From the NCBI GenBank assembly GCA_037355855.1, contig CM074767.1, forward strand, positions 496,001-560,000: a stretch of DNA of 64,000 nt. The letters are read 5' to 3'. Made by a program: the position numbers and the translations under genes. This DNA is from Pseudo-nitzschia pungens (taxonomy: Eukaryota > Bacillariophyta > Bacillariophyceae > Bacillariales > Bacillariaceae). Shown here piece after piece: positions 32,503 to 42,831 of this stretch; position 1 is the stretch's first letter; each line of letters begins with the position of its first letter. The notes below the pieces were generated by a model. That model ran no database searches. It was given only the letters and a program-made list of their open reading frames with translations, and was not told where the DNA came from.

Positions 32503-35500
32503 CTATTGCCGCCTGGACTTTTTCTTGCTGCTCTTCTTGCTCTTCTTTTTGTCGTTCGAGGCCTCTTTTTGCATGTCTTCGTCGTCCACTGCCTTGCGCT
32601 TGTCGCGGACGCTGCGCACGGACACCATCCCCGTCTCGCCGATTTCCTTCCCGTCGAGAATCTTTTCCCATTGCTCGTCGCTGCCCTTGATGCGATACTG
32701 CATCAGCGACTTGTCGTTGGCGATCGAGGAGGGAAGGTGGTTTTTTTCGCCGCCGCTGTTGCCGTGGCCGTTGTTGTTCGTGTTGTAATCGTTGAGCTCC
32801 TGGATGGCGTCCCTTGCCGCCTCGGCGGCATCCTCTTCCAGGGTCTTGGCGGCCACGTCCCGCATGCTGTCGGCGGCCTCCTGGGCCTTCTTTCGCTCTT
32901 CTCCGCCCAGGAGGTTCTCCTTCTCCTTTTCTTCGACAATGTTGTACAGAGCGATGGAGATCTTGCGGATGGCCTTGTTGAACATGGCCAGGACCTGGTT
33001 GGACGGAAGGCCCAGTTCTTTCGTCAGCGAATCGACCACCTGGTTTTGGACACCGATGCCGCACAGAATGGCGGATTGAACGCTGGACAGCTTGAACCCC
33101 TTTCCGAACCGTCCCAAAAAGTACAGCCTGGCCACCGTCGGCAGGAGATCCGTGATCAGGTGGTGATCGCACAGATTTCGTCCGTACAGCTCGAGCCGCT
33201 TCATGTCGTGGGGGGTCATCGTGTAGCCGAGTTCCTCGGCCGAGATCTTTCCGGCGGCGATTCCGGAGCGCTCCTCCATGTTCTTGGTCTCGCACAGCTT
33301 GTCCAGAACCGAGATCGCGGTCCGGATCTCCATGTCTCGGAAGGAGCCGGCCAGCATCGAGACGAATCGTCTCTTTGAATCGTTGACAAAGGCGTCGAGC
33401 CACGCGTCGTCCACTCCCGAGGTCTTTGGGAGCGCCCGGACCATGATCGAGGAGTGCTCGCCCGTCAATTCGTTCTTGGTCTGCCGCAAATAAAGCATCT
33501 GCATTCCCGCCCTGCTCCAGAATTTGTGCAGGCCGAGAGTCAATCCAAACGAGGTTCCGATCCAGTCGAGACGGGGCGCATCAACCTCCGTGAGCGGGAG
33601 GAGGAGGGGAGGCAATTCTTTCCTGGGAGCGAGTTTCTCTGCCAGGATTCCCTTTCCGCGCTTTCCGCCGTCCTCGTCACTGTCGGGGTCCGAATCGTTA
33701 CCTTCGTCTTCGCTCTCTTCTTCGGCATCGTCGTCGTCGTCGGGATCGTCGAGCGACACCATGTCTCCGTTGTAGAACCTGTAAAGCAATTCCACGGCGC
33801 GAGAGCCATACCCCATGCCCTGGACCGAAGGATGAACCGCGATTCGAACAATGCGTGCACCACTCAACTGGGCGAATTTCGAATCTCCGAATTGCTGGGC
33901 AATGGTCCAGGGAATCAAATCTCCGGCGGATCGATGCCCGCGAGCGAGCTGCGCTTCCACGGCCTTGCGAGAGATTTTTCCCTCCAGTGCTACCTGCACC
34001 ACCGCCAGGATATCGGGCAGGGAATCCGCATCCTTTTCGGCGGAAGGCGACAAGAGCACGAATGCGGCGTGGGCCGGGGCATCGGAGAGCATCTGCAAGT
34101 CGTTCGGTGTGTTCTTGTAATGCGCCGACGTGTAGAGTCCCATCAACTTTTGGAGGAAGGCTTCCGACAGCTTGTGATACGAAAACAGGGCATCTCTGTC
34201 AACGCTGTACAATTCACAGTCGGCCGGTGCCGGTGCACCCCCGTTGAGCTTGAGCTGAGCGCTCGATCCCGAGTCGAGACAGAGCAATTTGTTCAGCCAT
34301 CCCTCGACCCCGTCTCCGCGCGCGTATCGGATCGGCATGCTGAGCTCTATCTCGCGGAGCGGTCCCGAGAGGACTTCGCTGCCGACCCCTCCTCCCGACG
34401 CAGCTTCGGCCGCTGCTTTGTAGCGTTGCTCGTGCACTTTTGCCTCCCCCTTTTTGGATCTGGCACCGACAATCTCCCCGGCCGCGGCATTGGCAACGTT
34501 CAACTCTGCGAGTCGTCCACCCTTGGATTCTCTCAATTCCTTGATGAGCTTCAAACTCAGAGCCCGTCCCGTTCCTTCGTATCCGTTGATGGTGGAACTG
34601 AGAAAGGTCAGTCGGTCCTTGTGCTGCATGAGTTTGCGGACGATTGGGAGAGGAATGGCCGCTGCTTCGTCGACGGCGACAATCTCTGCCGAAGAGAATT
34701 TGTCGGATTCGGCGGGAGGAATGTATTGGATGACTTGGCGGTGACTTCTGTGAATGTGGATTGCTACGATGCATTTGATGGCTTCGCGCCCGGATGCGGT
34801 GTTGTATGTAATGTTGTAATCCAAATGCTCCTGGTACTTGAGTGCCTTGAGACCGCGGCACAAAAAGTCAAAGACCGAAACGAGATTCTCTGGTTCCGGA
34901 GCTGTCACGGCAAGCGTCGAGTATCCGAGGGAAATAGCACCCGCCAAACACAGTCCCATCGCCGCGGACTTTCCACGACCTCTTGCGGCTGTCATTGCCA
35001 CGGTTGATGTGGTGTGGGTCTTTTCCGAGCAAGCTTCCAAAAACACCAAGAGAGCCTTTGCCTGATCGACCGTCTTCGCCAGATCTACCAGGACGCCAAC
35101 GTGGGGAGTGTCGATGAGAGATTCCTTGAGCTCTCTGAGTTCGATCTCATCCGGTGTTTCTTGTTGAATAATCTCTCCGGCATCTCCTTTTTCCACCCTG
35201 CGACCGCCATCGGCGCTGGGATCCAATCCCTTCAGGGTTCTCCGTGACACGGGCAATACGTTCAGTTCGTCGTCGCACACCAAACAATTGGAACACTTGG
35301 CGAGCGACAAGATAAATCGTTCGTTGAATCTCGGAACCAGATCTCCCGACGACTCCGTTCGATACCGTGCATGAACGTCCATGGTCATGGTGTAGAGCTG
35401 CTTGAGTGATTTGACGGTTCGCATCAAGAAGACTACGAGACCACCACCCTTGACCGTTTCGATGGTCCTGGCCATGAGATTGGGCGTGAGTGCCTCGAAA

Positions 35501-35886
35501 TCTTGCAGGACCAGCATTCCCACGGTGGAACCGAGAACCCTGTGAGAATCTCTGTAGTAGCACCAGTTGATGTCGGTCGAGCCGATAAAGAGCTCGAAAT
35601 TGTCGGCCGTCCCGTCGTTGCCACCCTTGCTCAACAATCCGCGGGCCTTGTCTCGTTTCAGCTTTTTGATGCGCTTCTTTCGATGCGTCGAAAATCCGAG
35701 CTCCTTCTTGTAACACCACAATACATTCGGTCGCTGCTGCAAGGACGTCTTGGTGAGGATCTGGTGGAGATTGGGGACCTGGTCCTTTCCGTGATCACCG
35801 ACCAGCACCAGGATCGAACGTTCGTTCCGAACGACGCCTCGCTCGATGAGCGTTCTCACTCGCTCGTCTAGTTTTTTTCGCACCAT
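32503..35886 (-). CDS. NAT10: RNA cytidine acetyltransferase (NAT10/Kre33 family)
   Basis: 1127 residues in one exon. This nucleolar enzyme makes N4-acetylcytidine in 18S rRNA and tRNA and is needed for small-subunit maturation. The start MVRKKLDERV with RNERSILVLVGD and the segment VLWCYKKELGFSTHRKKR is the family N-terminus. A Walker A site RGRGKSAAMG lies near residue 297, followed by the helicase-like domain (VDEAAAIPLP). The GNAT acetyltransferase part contains RIVRIAVHPSVQGMGYGSRA, the acetyl-CoA loop. The C-terminus has the tRNA-binding region and a Lys-rich tail (KKKSKKSSKKKSRRQ). All parts are intact and length is close to the eukaryotic norm of about 1025 plus small insertions, including an acidic Asp/Glu-rich insert after the GNAT loop. 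The ATG at 35886 is preferred over an upstream in-frame ATG at 36009, which would add 41 unlike residues. Confidence 0.96.
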   Translation of the reverse strand: MVRKKLDERVRTLIERGVVRNERSILVLVGDHGKDQVPNLHQILTKTSLQQRPNVLWCYKKELGFSTHRKKRIKKLKRDKARGLLSKGGNDGTADNFELFIGSTDINWCYYRDSHRVLGSTVGMLVLQDFEALTPNLMARTIETVKGGGLVVFLMRTVKSLKQLYTMTMDVHARYRTESSGDLVPRFNERFILSLAKCSNCLVCDDELNVLPVSRRTLKGLDPSADGGRRVEKGDAGEIIQQETPDEIELRELKESLIDTPHVGVLVDLAKTVDQAKALLVFLEACSEKTHTTSTVAMTAARGRGKSAAMGLCLAGAISLGYSTLAVTAPEPENLVSVFDFLCRGLKALKYQEHLDYNITYNTASGREAIKCIVAIHIHRSHRQVIQYIPPAESDKFSSAEIVAVDEAAAIPLPIVRKLMQHKDRLTFLSSTINGYEGTGRALSLKLIKELRESKGGRLAELNVANAAAGEIVGARSKKGEAKVHEQRYKAAAEAASGGGVGSEVLSGPLREIELSMPIRYARGDGVEGWLNKLLCLDSGSSAQLKLNGGAPAPADCELYSVDRDALFSYHKLSEAFLQKLMGLYTSAHYKNTPNDLQMLSDAPAHAAFVLLSPSAEKDADSLPDILAVVQVALEGKISRKAVEAQLARGHRSAGDLIPWTIAQQFGDSKFAQLSGARIVRIAVHPSVQGMGYGSRAVELLYRFYNGDMVSLDDPDDDDDAEEESEDEGNDSDPDSDEDGGKRGKGILAEKLAPRKELPPLLLPLTEVDAPRLDWIGTSFGLTLGLHKFWSRAGMQMLYLRQTKNELTGEHSSIMVRALPKTSGVDDAWLDAFVNDSKRRFVSMLAGSFRDMEIRTAISVLDKLCETKNMEERSGIAAGKISAEELGYTMTPHDMKRLELYGRNLCDHHLITDLLPTVARLYFLGRFGKGFKLSSVQSAILCGIGVQNQVVDSLTKELGLPSNQVLAMFNKAIRKISIALYNIVEEKEKENLLGGEERKKAQEAADSMRDVAAKTLEEDAAEAARDAIQELNDYNTNNNGHGNSGGEKNHLPSSIANDKSLMQYRIKGSDEQWEKILDGKEIGETGMVSVRSVRDKRKAVDDEDMQKEASNDKKKSKKSSKKKSRRQ

Positions 35887-37578
35887 CTTCGTGTGGGATG
35901 GATTTGTTTCGCTCTGTAGGCAGCCTGTTGTGTCGATTTCTGCTTTGCCAAGGAGTGACGGGGGATCGACTATTTTCGGGTCTATTTGACGGGACGGATC
36001 AAAACGCAAACCTTGTTAAAATCAGTAAGGTTACGAATACCGTAGGAGTAAGTTACTCGTGCAAGTACGTACGGTAAGATTACAAGCACTTGTAATTGAT
36101 GTACAAGTAAGGTTACCGGTATCCAAAGTTTTGTTCGTCAACTGAATTTCTTAGAACACAACAAATTGACGAATTGGCAATCATTATTTCGTGCATACAC
36201 CGAATCAATCTCGTATCTCGATCCACAATTTGGTTGGTTCTACCGATGATCAGAAGGTGATGGGAAGAGCTCATAACCCATTTCGCTGCAATGCAAATTT
36301 AAGAAAAAAAATAATTGTTCCACTTCTTACTTATGAAGATATTCAAGGTGGGTGCTATGATCTGTGCTAAAGGCTCCTGTGTAGGAGAGTGTACTGGGGC
36401 TACAGGCAGCAGCCTCCAGTAGCTGACTAACAGGTGCTGAGCTGAGTGCTGAGCTGTGTGCTAATTGGTAGCATACAGCCTTAGCAACAGGCTTAGCAAC
36501 AGGCTTAGCAACAGACCTATCCTGCTTAGTATGGATGCTAGCAGAAGTTACTAGGGCCGTCGCGTACGATTTGTACCAATCGTACGTACCCCGAGTATAG
36601 CACCTGTAATGGTATAGCTAGATGCTACAGGGTTAGGGTTGCTAATGCTACGAGATACTGGAGATGCTAACCTACCATGATACCATGCTAAGATACTATG
36701 CTACCGCCGGGGTCGGGTCATTGGTGTATAATATGTACCATGACCGGATACCCGGCCCAAACAGTTACCCAACGCGCTACGGTAGCGCAAGTGAGCTAGC
36801 GCACGATTCGATCTAATTAATCGATACTCCGATACGCTACTCCGTAGAATACAGTACCAGAGCTACGGAGCTCTGTTATTATACGAGTTAGCGGATCGAT
36901 GTCACGATACGATACAGAGCTGAGCGGGGGGGCGCTCAGCTCCGACGCTATATTCACTCTTTTCTTTATGCTCTAAAATAAACACACCTATCATGCCCTC
37001 CCCTTTCGATCGATTATCGATTCCGACGTACCTCTAGGGGAGTATCTTATAGTAACTAAGTGTATGCAATAGAACCTGAACAGTGCCCACTGTAGACTCA
37101 CTGTTTGCCAGGGATGTATGGTGTATTATTATTGTTAAGGCTTTCCCCTATTTTTCAGACCAGTACGAGACGAGTCGATTAGATCTCCGAAGATTGCTGA
37201 CGAGCAATATCAACGCATACTAACACCAGTAGTAGTAGTATGAAGTAGTAACAAAAGATTACTAGCTATCCATGAAGCAGTCTTACTTCAAAATACTCAA
37301 TGAAACACAGAGACTGACTGGAAAAGTCAGAACATTTTTTGACTTTGGATCTGAATGCTAAGGTATGCAGGCTTACAAAACTCATCCCATACTATGGCGA
37401 TGCCCGCTGCTTCTTTTGAATGGTGGCTGGTGATTGTAATTCCTACAACTATTAGTAGTACTAGTAGTATTAGTAGTCAGTATCATTCTTAAAAAGCAGG
37501 AATGGTACAGTCTCTGCTGTGAGCGCTTTACTACTAGTAGCATAGTCTCCTGCTGTCTGGGCAGTCAAAATGTCAAAA
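35887..37578. other. Intergenic region with promoter-type words and repeat debris
   Basis: AGTAAGGTTAC-type words lie at 36027 and 36102, just upstream of the NAT10 start. The part at 36360-36700 is rich in GCTGAGCTG, TTAGCAACAGGC (three copies of a 12-base unit near 36475-36515) and GCTAC words. The remainder has CTAGTAGTA tracts. No gene was seen. Confidence 0.5.
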
Positions 37579-37760
37579 TCAGAAAGGATTAGAAAGGATT
37601 GCACGGCAACACGCAACCCATACTAGCATGAGCGCCACCACGTCCATGTCGAACGCGGCATCCGCCTCGTCCTCGTCCTCGTCCCACGCGTCCGTGATCG
37701 TTCCGGGCTCTTCATCATTCGCCACGACCGCCACCACGTCCGTGTCGAACGCGGCATCCG

Positions 37761-37792
<32 letters not shown>

Positions 37793-38079
37793 CACGCGTC
37801 CGTGATCGTTCCGGGCTCGAACAACACATCAAACAAGTGCTGGCGCTCCACTGCATCCATCGCGTCATGCACCTCCAACTCGATCGCGTACAAGACCAAG
37901 AACATCCGAATCAAGGCAACAAGATCAGCATAAGAAGTTTCAACGAACAGCATGGTGGTTCGAAAGTCGTTTTGCAATAGGTAACATGATACTAGTGCTA
38001 CTACTAGTACTATTACCGTCCATTCCTCCGTTCCGGTTTCGGAAAAAGGACGGGAGAGCCCGTTGCTGGGTTGGAACAC
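37579..38079 (-). CDS. Uncertain small protein with a duplicated acidic segment
   Basis: 166 codons, no recognised family. A hydrophobic stretch (VIVLVVALVSCYLL) lies near residue 23. The segment EPGTITDAWDEDEDE...ADAAFD occurs twice in tandem, and the DNA copies at about 37629-37706 and 37729-37820 are nearly identical apart from the number of GAC/GAG codons. A shorter start at 37953 (MLFVETSY) is possible. The duplication keeps the frame, which hints at coding, but a chance ORF in a slippage-prone tract cannot be excluded. Confidence 0.3.
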
Positions 38080-39263
38080 GCGTGGTAGTGCTGTTGCTTC
38101 TGCTGCGTTCTGGGCACGAGGGTCTAGTTAGTACTAGTAGTAACCTTACTACTACTACTAGAATTGGTAGTGCCATTGTTTCATTGTGTCTATTTGTGTC
38201 ACTGTTTCGCGTCTCGGTAGCTTGAGAGTGGAACACGATATGTGCGGAATGCATCAAAAGTGGTTTCGCTCCCCGAGAAAAAACTAAAGATCCATCTCTC
38301 GGTGTTGTGCCGCACGAGTGCAAGTCACGGTCCACCAACACGACTGCACTCTGTAATCTATCTATCTATCTTTCCATCGATTGGAACAGATGGGTTGTTG
38401 CGTCGAACAGGTTGGAAACACAGCTTACCGGCGGTTGACCGTGGAACAACGCCGTGAACCTACAACCCGGCAACCCACGCCGAGGGAAGGAACGAAAGAA
38501 GTTTCGGTGCAACACCGTCCCACGACAATATCGAAGTAAAATACGGTAGTAATTGAATAGGTAGTAATTATGATTCTGCAATATTCACACTCCACTCCAC
38601 TCCACTCCACTTCACACTCCACACTCCACATTACACCCGATGGAGTTCTCGGATGATTCCGTGAGCACTCGGGCGTGGGGTGGATTCTGCGCGTGCGATA
38701 CGAAATGGGATTGGATTGGATGCCGCAGCGATTTTCCATGGTGCGGTGTTGTTCTGTTCTGTTCTGTTCTGTTCTGTTCCGGCATTGGCATTGGCGACGA
38801 TGATCCATCCGTGATAGCGATGTGCGGTATGCATCCATCCTCCGGCGCCGAAAGCGTGCGTCTCTCTCTTCCGGAAACAAGAATGCCTCGCGTTTTCTTC
38901 CAAATCAGCTTCGCGCGCGGAGCAGAGCGGGGTTCCATATCCCTTTCGGGTTCCGAACGAACCAGAGTGAGTCAGTGGGTCGGTGAGTCAGTGAGTCACT
39001 CGCACGTTAGCACTCGAGTCGCGTCGAATCGAATCGAGTCGAGTGCGCACTCGAAACGTTTGGCCTGCTGTTGGGTTGTCGTTGGTTCCGTGCAATGTTC
39101 CTTGGGTTCTTTCCATCGAGAAACCCGAGTCCGTACCGTATCCATCGCGCACTGCACCAGGTGCGTCCGGGACTCATGCGGAACGGACATCTCGCTCGGC
39201 AATCGTGGTTTCGTTCTTTGTTTCTTTGCGTTCTGTGTCGTGTGTCGTGCGTTGTGCGCCGCG
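38080..39263. other. Intergenic region with microsatellites
   Basis: One GTAGTAACCTTAC word at 38136, pentanucleotide tracts (CCACT at 38588-38612, TTCTG at 38756-38779, TCGAA/TCGAG at 39014-39035), and no supported gene. The long ORFs on both strands here are frame shadows of the repeats. Confidence 0.5.
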
Positions 39264-40466
39264 TTATTGGTCGATCTGGCCAATGTACTCTCGTATGCAC
39301 TCGGCCAGGAGCTTGTGGCCCTCGGCGTTGGGATGCAACAAATCCGGCATGAGGTCCCGCCGAACAGCGTAGTTCCCCTCGACGTCGCCGCTTTGCGGCT
39401 TGTAGTCGGGGTTGAGGAATCCGGATCCGCAATCGACCAACCGGATCCGCGGGGAGTCCTTCTTGGCGTTTGAGGACGAGGAGACGTAGGTCTTGGCGAG
39501 GTCCCCGACTCCTTTTTCGAGTCCCTTGTTGACGGCTTCGATCGCCGACAGAGACGCGCTCGGTATTCCGTCCCCCCGCGGCAGGACGCCAAAGAGGATC
39601 ACCTTGCAGCCCGCGTCCGCCGTTTCGCGAAGAATGTGCTCGGCGACGGCCAAGATGCCCCCCGTGGTGGGTTCCGGAAGCTCTCCCGATCCCAGGTTGT
39701 TGGTCCCGATCATGACCACAAAGATTGCCGAGGGATCGTAGAATAGCTGCGGCTGGCCGGTAGTTGTGGTGGTAGTTGTGGCCGTCTCCTCCAGCTGGGC
39801 CGCTCGCATGTGGCCGTGCTCGAGGCGGTAGAGCAGGTGCTGCGTCTGGTCTCCCGAAACGCCCAAGACGACGGGATCCAGCCCGGACGAGGCCGAGAGG
39901 CGCGAGTCCAGCACCCCCGGCACTCCCCTGGCGCGCTTCTTGGGTTTCCCCAGCCCCGTTCCGGACCACGACTCGGTGATGGAATCCCCGAGCAGAATCA
40001 GGGGCCGGGTCCGGTGATCGTGGTGCAGGAGCTGGTTGTTCTCGTAGGCGTGCTGGCGGGTTTCGGCGTAGTTCTCCACCCTCTTCTCGAGGGTCTCGAT
40101 GTACTTCCACCACAGGTCGTACTGCTCCTTGTTCCACGCGCTGTAGACGGTGCGGGGAGAAGCGGCGTCGGGTCGTTCGTGGCAGATACCGTCTTCGTCG
40201 CAAAAGGGCTGATCGAAGGGATCGGATCGATTCGGATTCAACCGAAAGACAAACAAGTACACCGCGGTCCAAAGAAGGAACGGAACCAGGGTCACCCTGC
40301 AGAGCCACGAGGACGAAAAGCAAAGGGTCGATGTCGATGTCGATGTCGATGACCCGCGGCGTCCGGAGGATCTCGAGCTCTTGGCGTTCTCCCGTTTCGT
40401 GCCCTCCCTTTTCCGGTTTCTATTTTTATCGATGTTCCGGCCGGACATTTTGATGCTGATGTCCAT
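39264..40466 (-). CDS. Membrane-anchored SGNH/GDSL hydrolase (PAF-acetylhydrolase-like)
   Basis: 400 residues in one exon. A basic cytosolic start and a single membrane helix (about 54-76, VTLVPFLLWTAVYLFVF) predict a type II membrane protein facing the lumen or outside. The catalytic blocks are complete: GDSITESWSG near 158 (nucleophile Ser), GVSGDQTQHLLYRLEHG (block II Gly), GTNNLGSGE near 249 (block III Asn) and DLLHPNAEGH near 372 (Asp and His). The arrangement with SGDQTQ and RLEHG is that of the PAF-acetylhydrolase IB alpha type, usually esterases or acetylesterases. The substrate is unknown; a role in trimming acetyl groups from glycans or lipids is inference. The ATG at 40448 (M7) is an alternative start. 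Confidence 0.88.
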   Translation of the reverse strand: MDISIKMSGRNIDKNRNRKREGTKRENAKSSRSSGRRGSSTSTSTSTLCFSSSWLCRVTLVPFLLWTAVYLFVFRLNPNRSDPFDQPFCDEDGICHERPDAASPRTVYSAWNKEQYDLWWKYIETLEKRVENYAETRQHAYENNQLLHHDHRTRPLILLGDSITESWSGTGLGKPKKRARGVPGVLDSRLSASSGLDPVVLGVSGDQTQHLLYRLEHGHMRAAQLEETATTTTTTTGQPQLFYDPSAIFVVMIGTNNLGSGELPEPTTGGILAVAEHILRETADAGCKVILFGVLPRGDGIPSASLSAIEAVNKGLEKGVGDLAKTYVSSSSNAKKDSPRIRLVDCGSGFLNPDYKPQSGDVEGNYAVRRDLMPDLLHPNAEGHKLLAECIREYIGQIDQ

Positions 40467-40529
40467 GGTGAAATGAGCGGGGTTGACTAGGATTGTTCGA
40501 GAACAGAACTCGAGGACTTGGTAATTATG

Positions 40530-41300
40530 GAATGTACGAAGTAAGGTTTACGTAGTAGTAGTAGTATTATACTAAGAGATTATTTTTAATGACTGTAAAT
40601 ACTGTAAGGTTTTACACGTAACCTTACCGGTAATTTTGTACTTCTATTACCACATTTTTCAATCTTCGGTTTATTTTCCGCGGTCGTTGCTTCCGGCTTT
40701 AGCTCAAATTTTGATGGCTTTCGTAAACCTTACTCTGCACAGTAAGGTACCGTGCGGTAACCTGACCTACGGTACACCACGTACCGCTACACGTACCGCT
40801 AAGATTTTAAAAGTTACTTGTGTTCAGTAAGGTTTACCGTAAGTATTTTGCTTTTTCAGTGATATAGAGTGTTGGTAATTAATTACGGGTAACCTTACTT
40901 CTACTTCGTAACCTTACCTCGGCGTATTGAGTGTTGTAATTATTATTATTTTTTATTTTTTATTATTACTACGTAGTAATTACCAGTAAGGTTACACGTA
41001 CTGCGAATTTCGTACATTTCGTAACTTACGTACGGTAAAGGTAATCATACTTTGTACGAAGTAATTACTGAGTAAAGTTAATTAAGGGTAATTACCGAAA
41101 GGAATAACTAAGATCTTACTGTGCGGTAATGACTTCAGACTGCGAACTACTACTTCGTACTAAGGCGTTGGATCATAAGTACGTAAATCTTAATGTACTT
41201 GTCTTCACTTCGTACTGCGTGAAAGAATTAGTGCCGTGCGGTAAGATATACAAAGTACGTACCGGTAACTTACTGTAAGTTTACTGTTCTAAGGAATTCC
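40530..41300. repeat. Dense field of TAAGGTTAC-type and TTACGAAGTA-type words
   Basis: More than ten variants on both strands, for example near 40605, 40735, 40825, 40890 and 40986. This is the largest cluster in the window and lies upstream of both the SGNH hydrolase (minus) and, more distantly, the DUF285 gene (plus). Confidence 0.6.
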
Positions 41301-41565
41301 TACCAGCTGTAAACCGAATGATTCCATAGAAATTACTTCGGGATTTAGAACCGGGGGATGACTGATTATCGTTTGTGTAGTATTCTCTCATTCCATTGAT
41401 ATTATTTATTAATTAAATTTTACGATTTATAACACATTTAAAATTACAGAAAATAAGAATACGCATCAATAAACATAATTGTAGTTGCTACTACGCAGTA
41501 CTAATTGTAACATTACGAAGTACTACGTATGTAGTAATTTTCTTTAAATATTACGAAATTCGCAA

Positions 41566-41626
41566 CAGCTGTCCTCCGGTTGACGTAGAAATTGATACAT
41601 TGGTACGTAGAACCAACGGACAGCTG
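41566..41626. repeat. 61-bp element with inverted ends, copy 2
   Basis: Begins CAGCTGTCCTCCGGTT and ends AACCAACGGACAGCTG; the ends are imperfect inverted repeats of 16 bases. The centre contains GATACATTGGTACG. Confidence 0.7.
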
Positions 41627-41642
41627 GTAAGAACTTTTTGGT

Positions 41643-41724
41643 AAAAAAAAGTAGTGAATCCTAGTAGAAGCAAAGCTACAAAGGATTGTAGCTTTGCTTC
41701 TACTAGGATTCACTACTTTTTTTT
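41643..41724. repeat. Perfect 39-bp inverted repeat with a 4-base loop
   Basis: The left arm 41643-41681 and right arm 41686-41724 are exact reverse complements. The spacer is GGAT. The arms include an A/T run and the core AGTAGTGAATCCTAGTAG. Confidence 0.9.
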
Positions 41725-41865
41725 TCATTTCGTTTCCAGACATATTGGTCGCGTCTCAGATTCAATGACTGACTCATTCTTCGCTCACTGACAATGAAAT
41801 AAGTTACGAAGTAATGAAAAAAAATAAATACCAGGTACCGGTACTACATATTACGAAATTCGCAA

Positions 41866-41926
41866 CAGCTGTCCTCCGGTTGACGTAGAAATTGATACAT
41901 TGGTACGTAGAACCAACGGACAGCTG
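41866..41926. repeat. 61-bp element with inverted ends, copy 3
   Basis: Identical to copy 2, exactly 300 bases downstream, as part of the segmental duplication. A degenerate fourth copy starts near 42449. Confidence 0.7.
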
Positions 41927-42472
41927 GTAAGAACTTTTTGGTACCGCAATACGAGTAAGGTTATTGTAGCTTTGCTTCTACGATTCAATGACTGACTCAT
42001 TCTTCGCTCACTGACAATGAAATAAGTTACGAAGTAATGAAAAAAAATAAATACCAGGTACCGGTAAGGTTTACTACTACTAATAATTTCCGTCGCGTCT
42101 CAGGTTGGCTCCACTCACTTGTTCGTTATATCTTCAAAAAATATATCGGATTACTACTTAGACCTTACTACAGATCTTAGCTATTCTTGGATATTCCTGC
42201 GAGCGCGCACACTAAGAGTCGTGCAACTGATCTGATAGCTGATCGCTTATAAGCGATGGATCGCTTTTAAGCGAGAGAGAACCAATCACTTATAACGGAA
42301 GAATCCAATCGCTTATAGAGACTCGTTATCATGTAAGACTATTGAAGGACTAGAGACATGAGACATTCAGGTTTGCCGCTTACTCAAATAGAGAAAGATC
42401 GTCGAGTCATCAACAAAGAAAGAGAATTACAACGAAATTTGTAACAGGAGCTGTCCTCCGGTCCACGAAGAA

Positions 42473-42680
42473 ATTGGTACATTGGTACATATAACCAACG
42501 GAAGGCTGTTAACAACTTGTAGGAATTGGTACATTGGTACGTAGAACCAACGGACGGCTATTAAGAATTTGTAGGAATTGGTACATTGGTACGTAGAACC
42601 AACGGAAGGCTGTTAAGAACTTGTAGGAATTGGTACATTGGTACGTAGAACCAACGGACGGCTTTCAAGAATTTTTTTGT
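42473..42680. repeat. 52-bp tandem array, four copies
   Basis: ATTGGTACATTGGTAC starts at 42473, 42525, 42577 and 42629, exactly 52 bases apart. Each unit also carries AACCAACGGA. It seems to derive from the right half of the 61-bp element. Confidence 0.85.
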
Positions 42681-42831
42681 AAGTGAATCAGCAATACAGA
42701 GAATCAAGTGAATAACACGAGAATGCATGTAAGAGAAGAAATAATGATTAGAGTGAATCCGTCCCCTCATAATCTCAATTTGATTTCGAAATCAATCAAA
42801 CAAACAGACACCAAAAAAGAAAATCATCACC

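Larger units (their letters stand above)
41549..42068. repeat. Segmental tandem duplication with 300-bp offset
   Basis: The block 41549-41642 recurs at 41849-41942, essentially base for base. A second block starting GATTCAATGACTGACTC near 41758 recurs near 41984 and runs to TACCAGGTACCGGTA. The middles differ: the first copy holds the long hairpin, the second only one arm of its core. Confidence 0.8.
40467..42831. other. Divergent, repeat-rich spacer
   Basis: The densest repeat region of the window. TAAGGTTAC/GTAACCTTAC and TTACGAAGTA words fill 40530-41300. After that come a 300-bp segmental duplication, a perfect hairpin, copies of the 61-bp element and a 52-bp array. No gene was seen. Confidence 0.6.

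Noticed and set aside
42700..42830. Extra upstream exon for the DUF285 gene
   Set aside because: The ATG at 42832 already begins a clean signal peptide, and the upstream sequence has stops and no donor in context.
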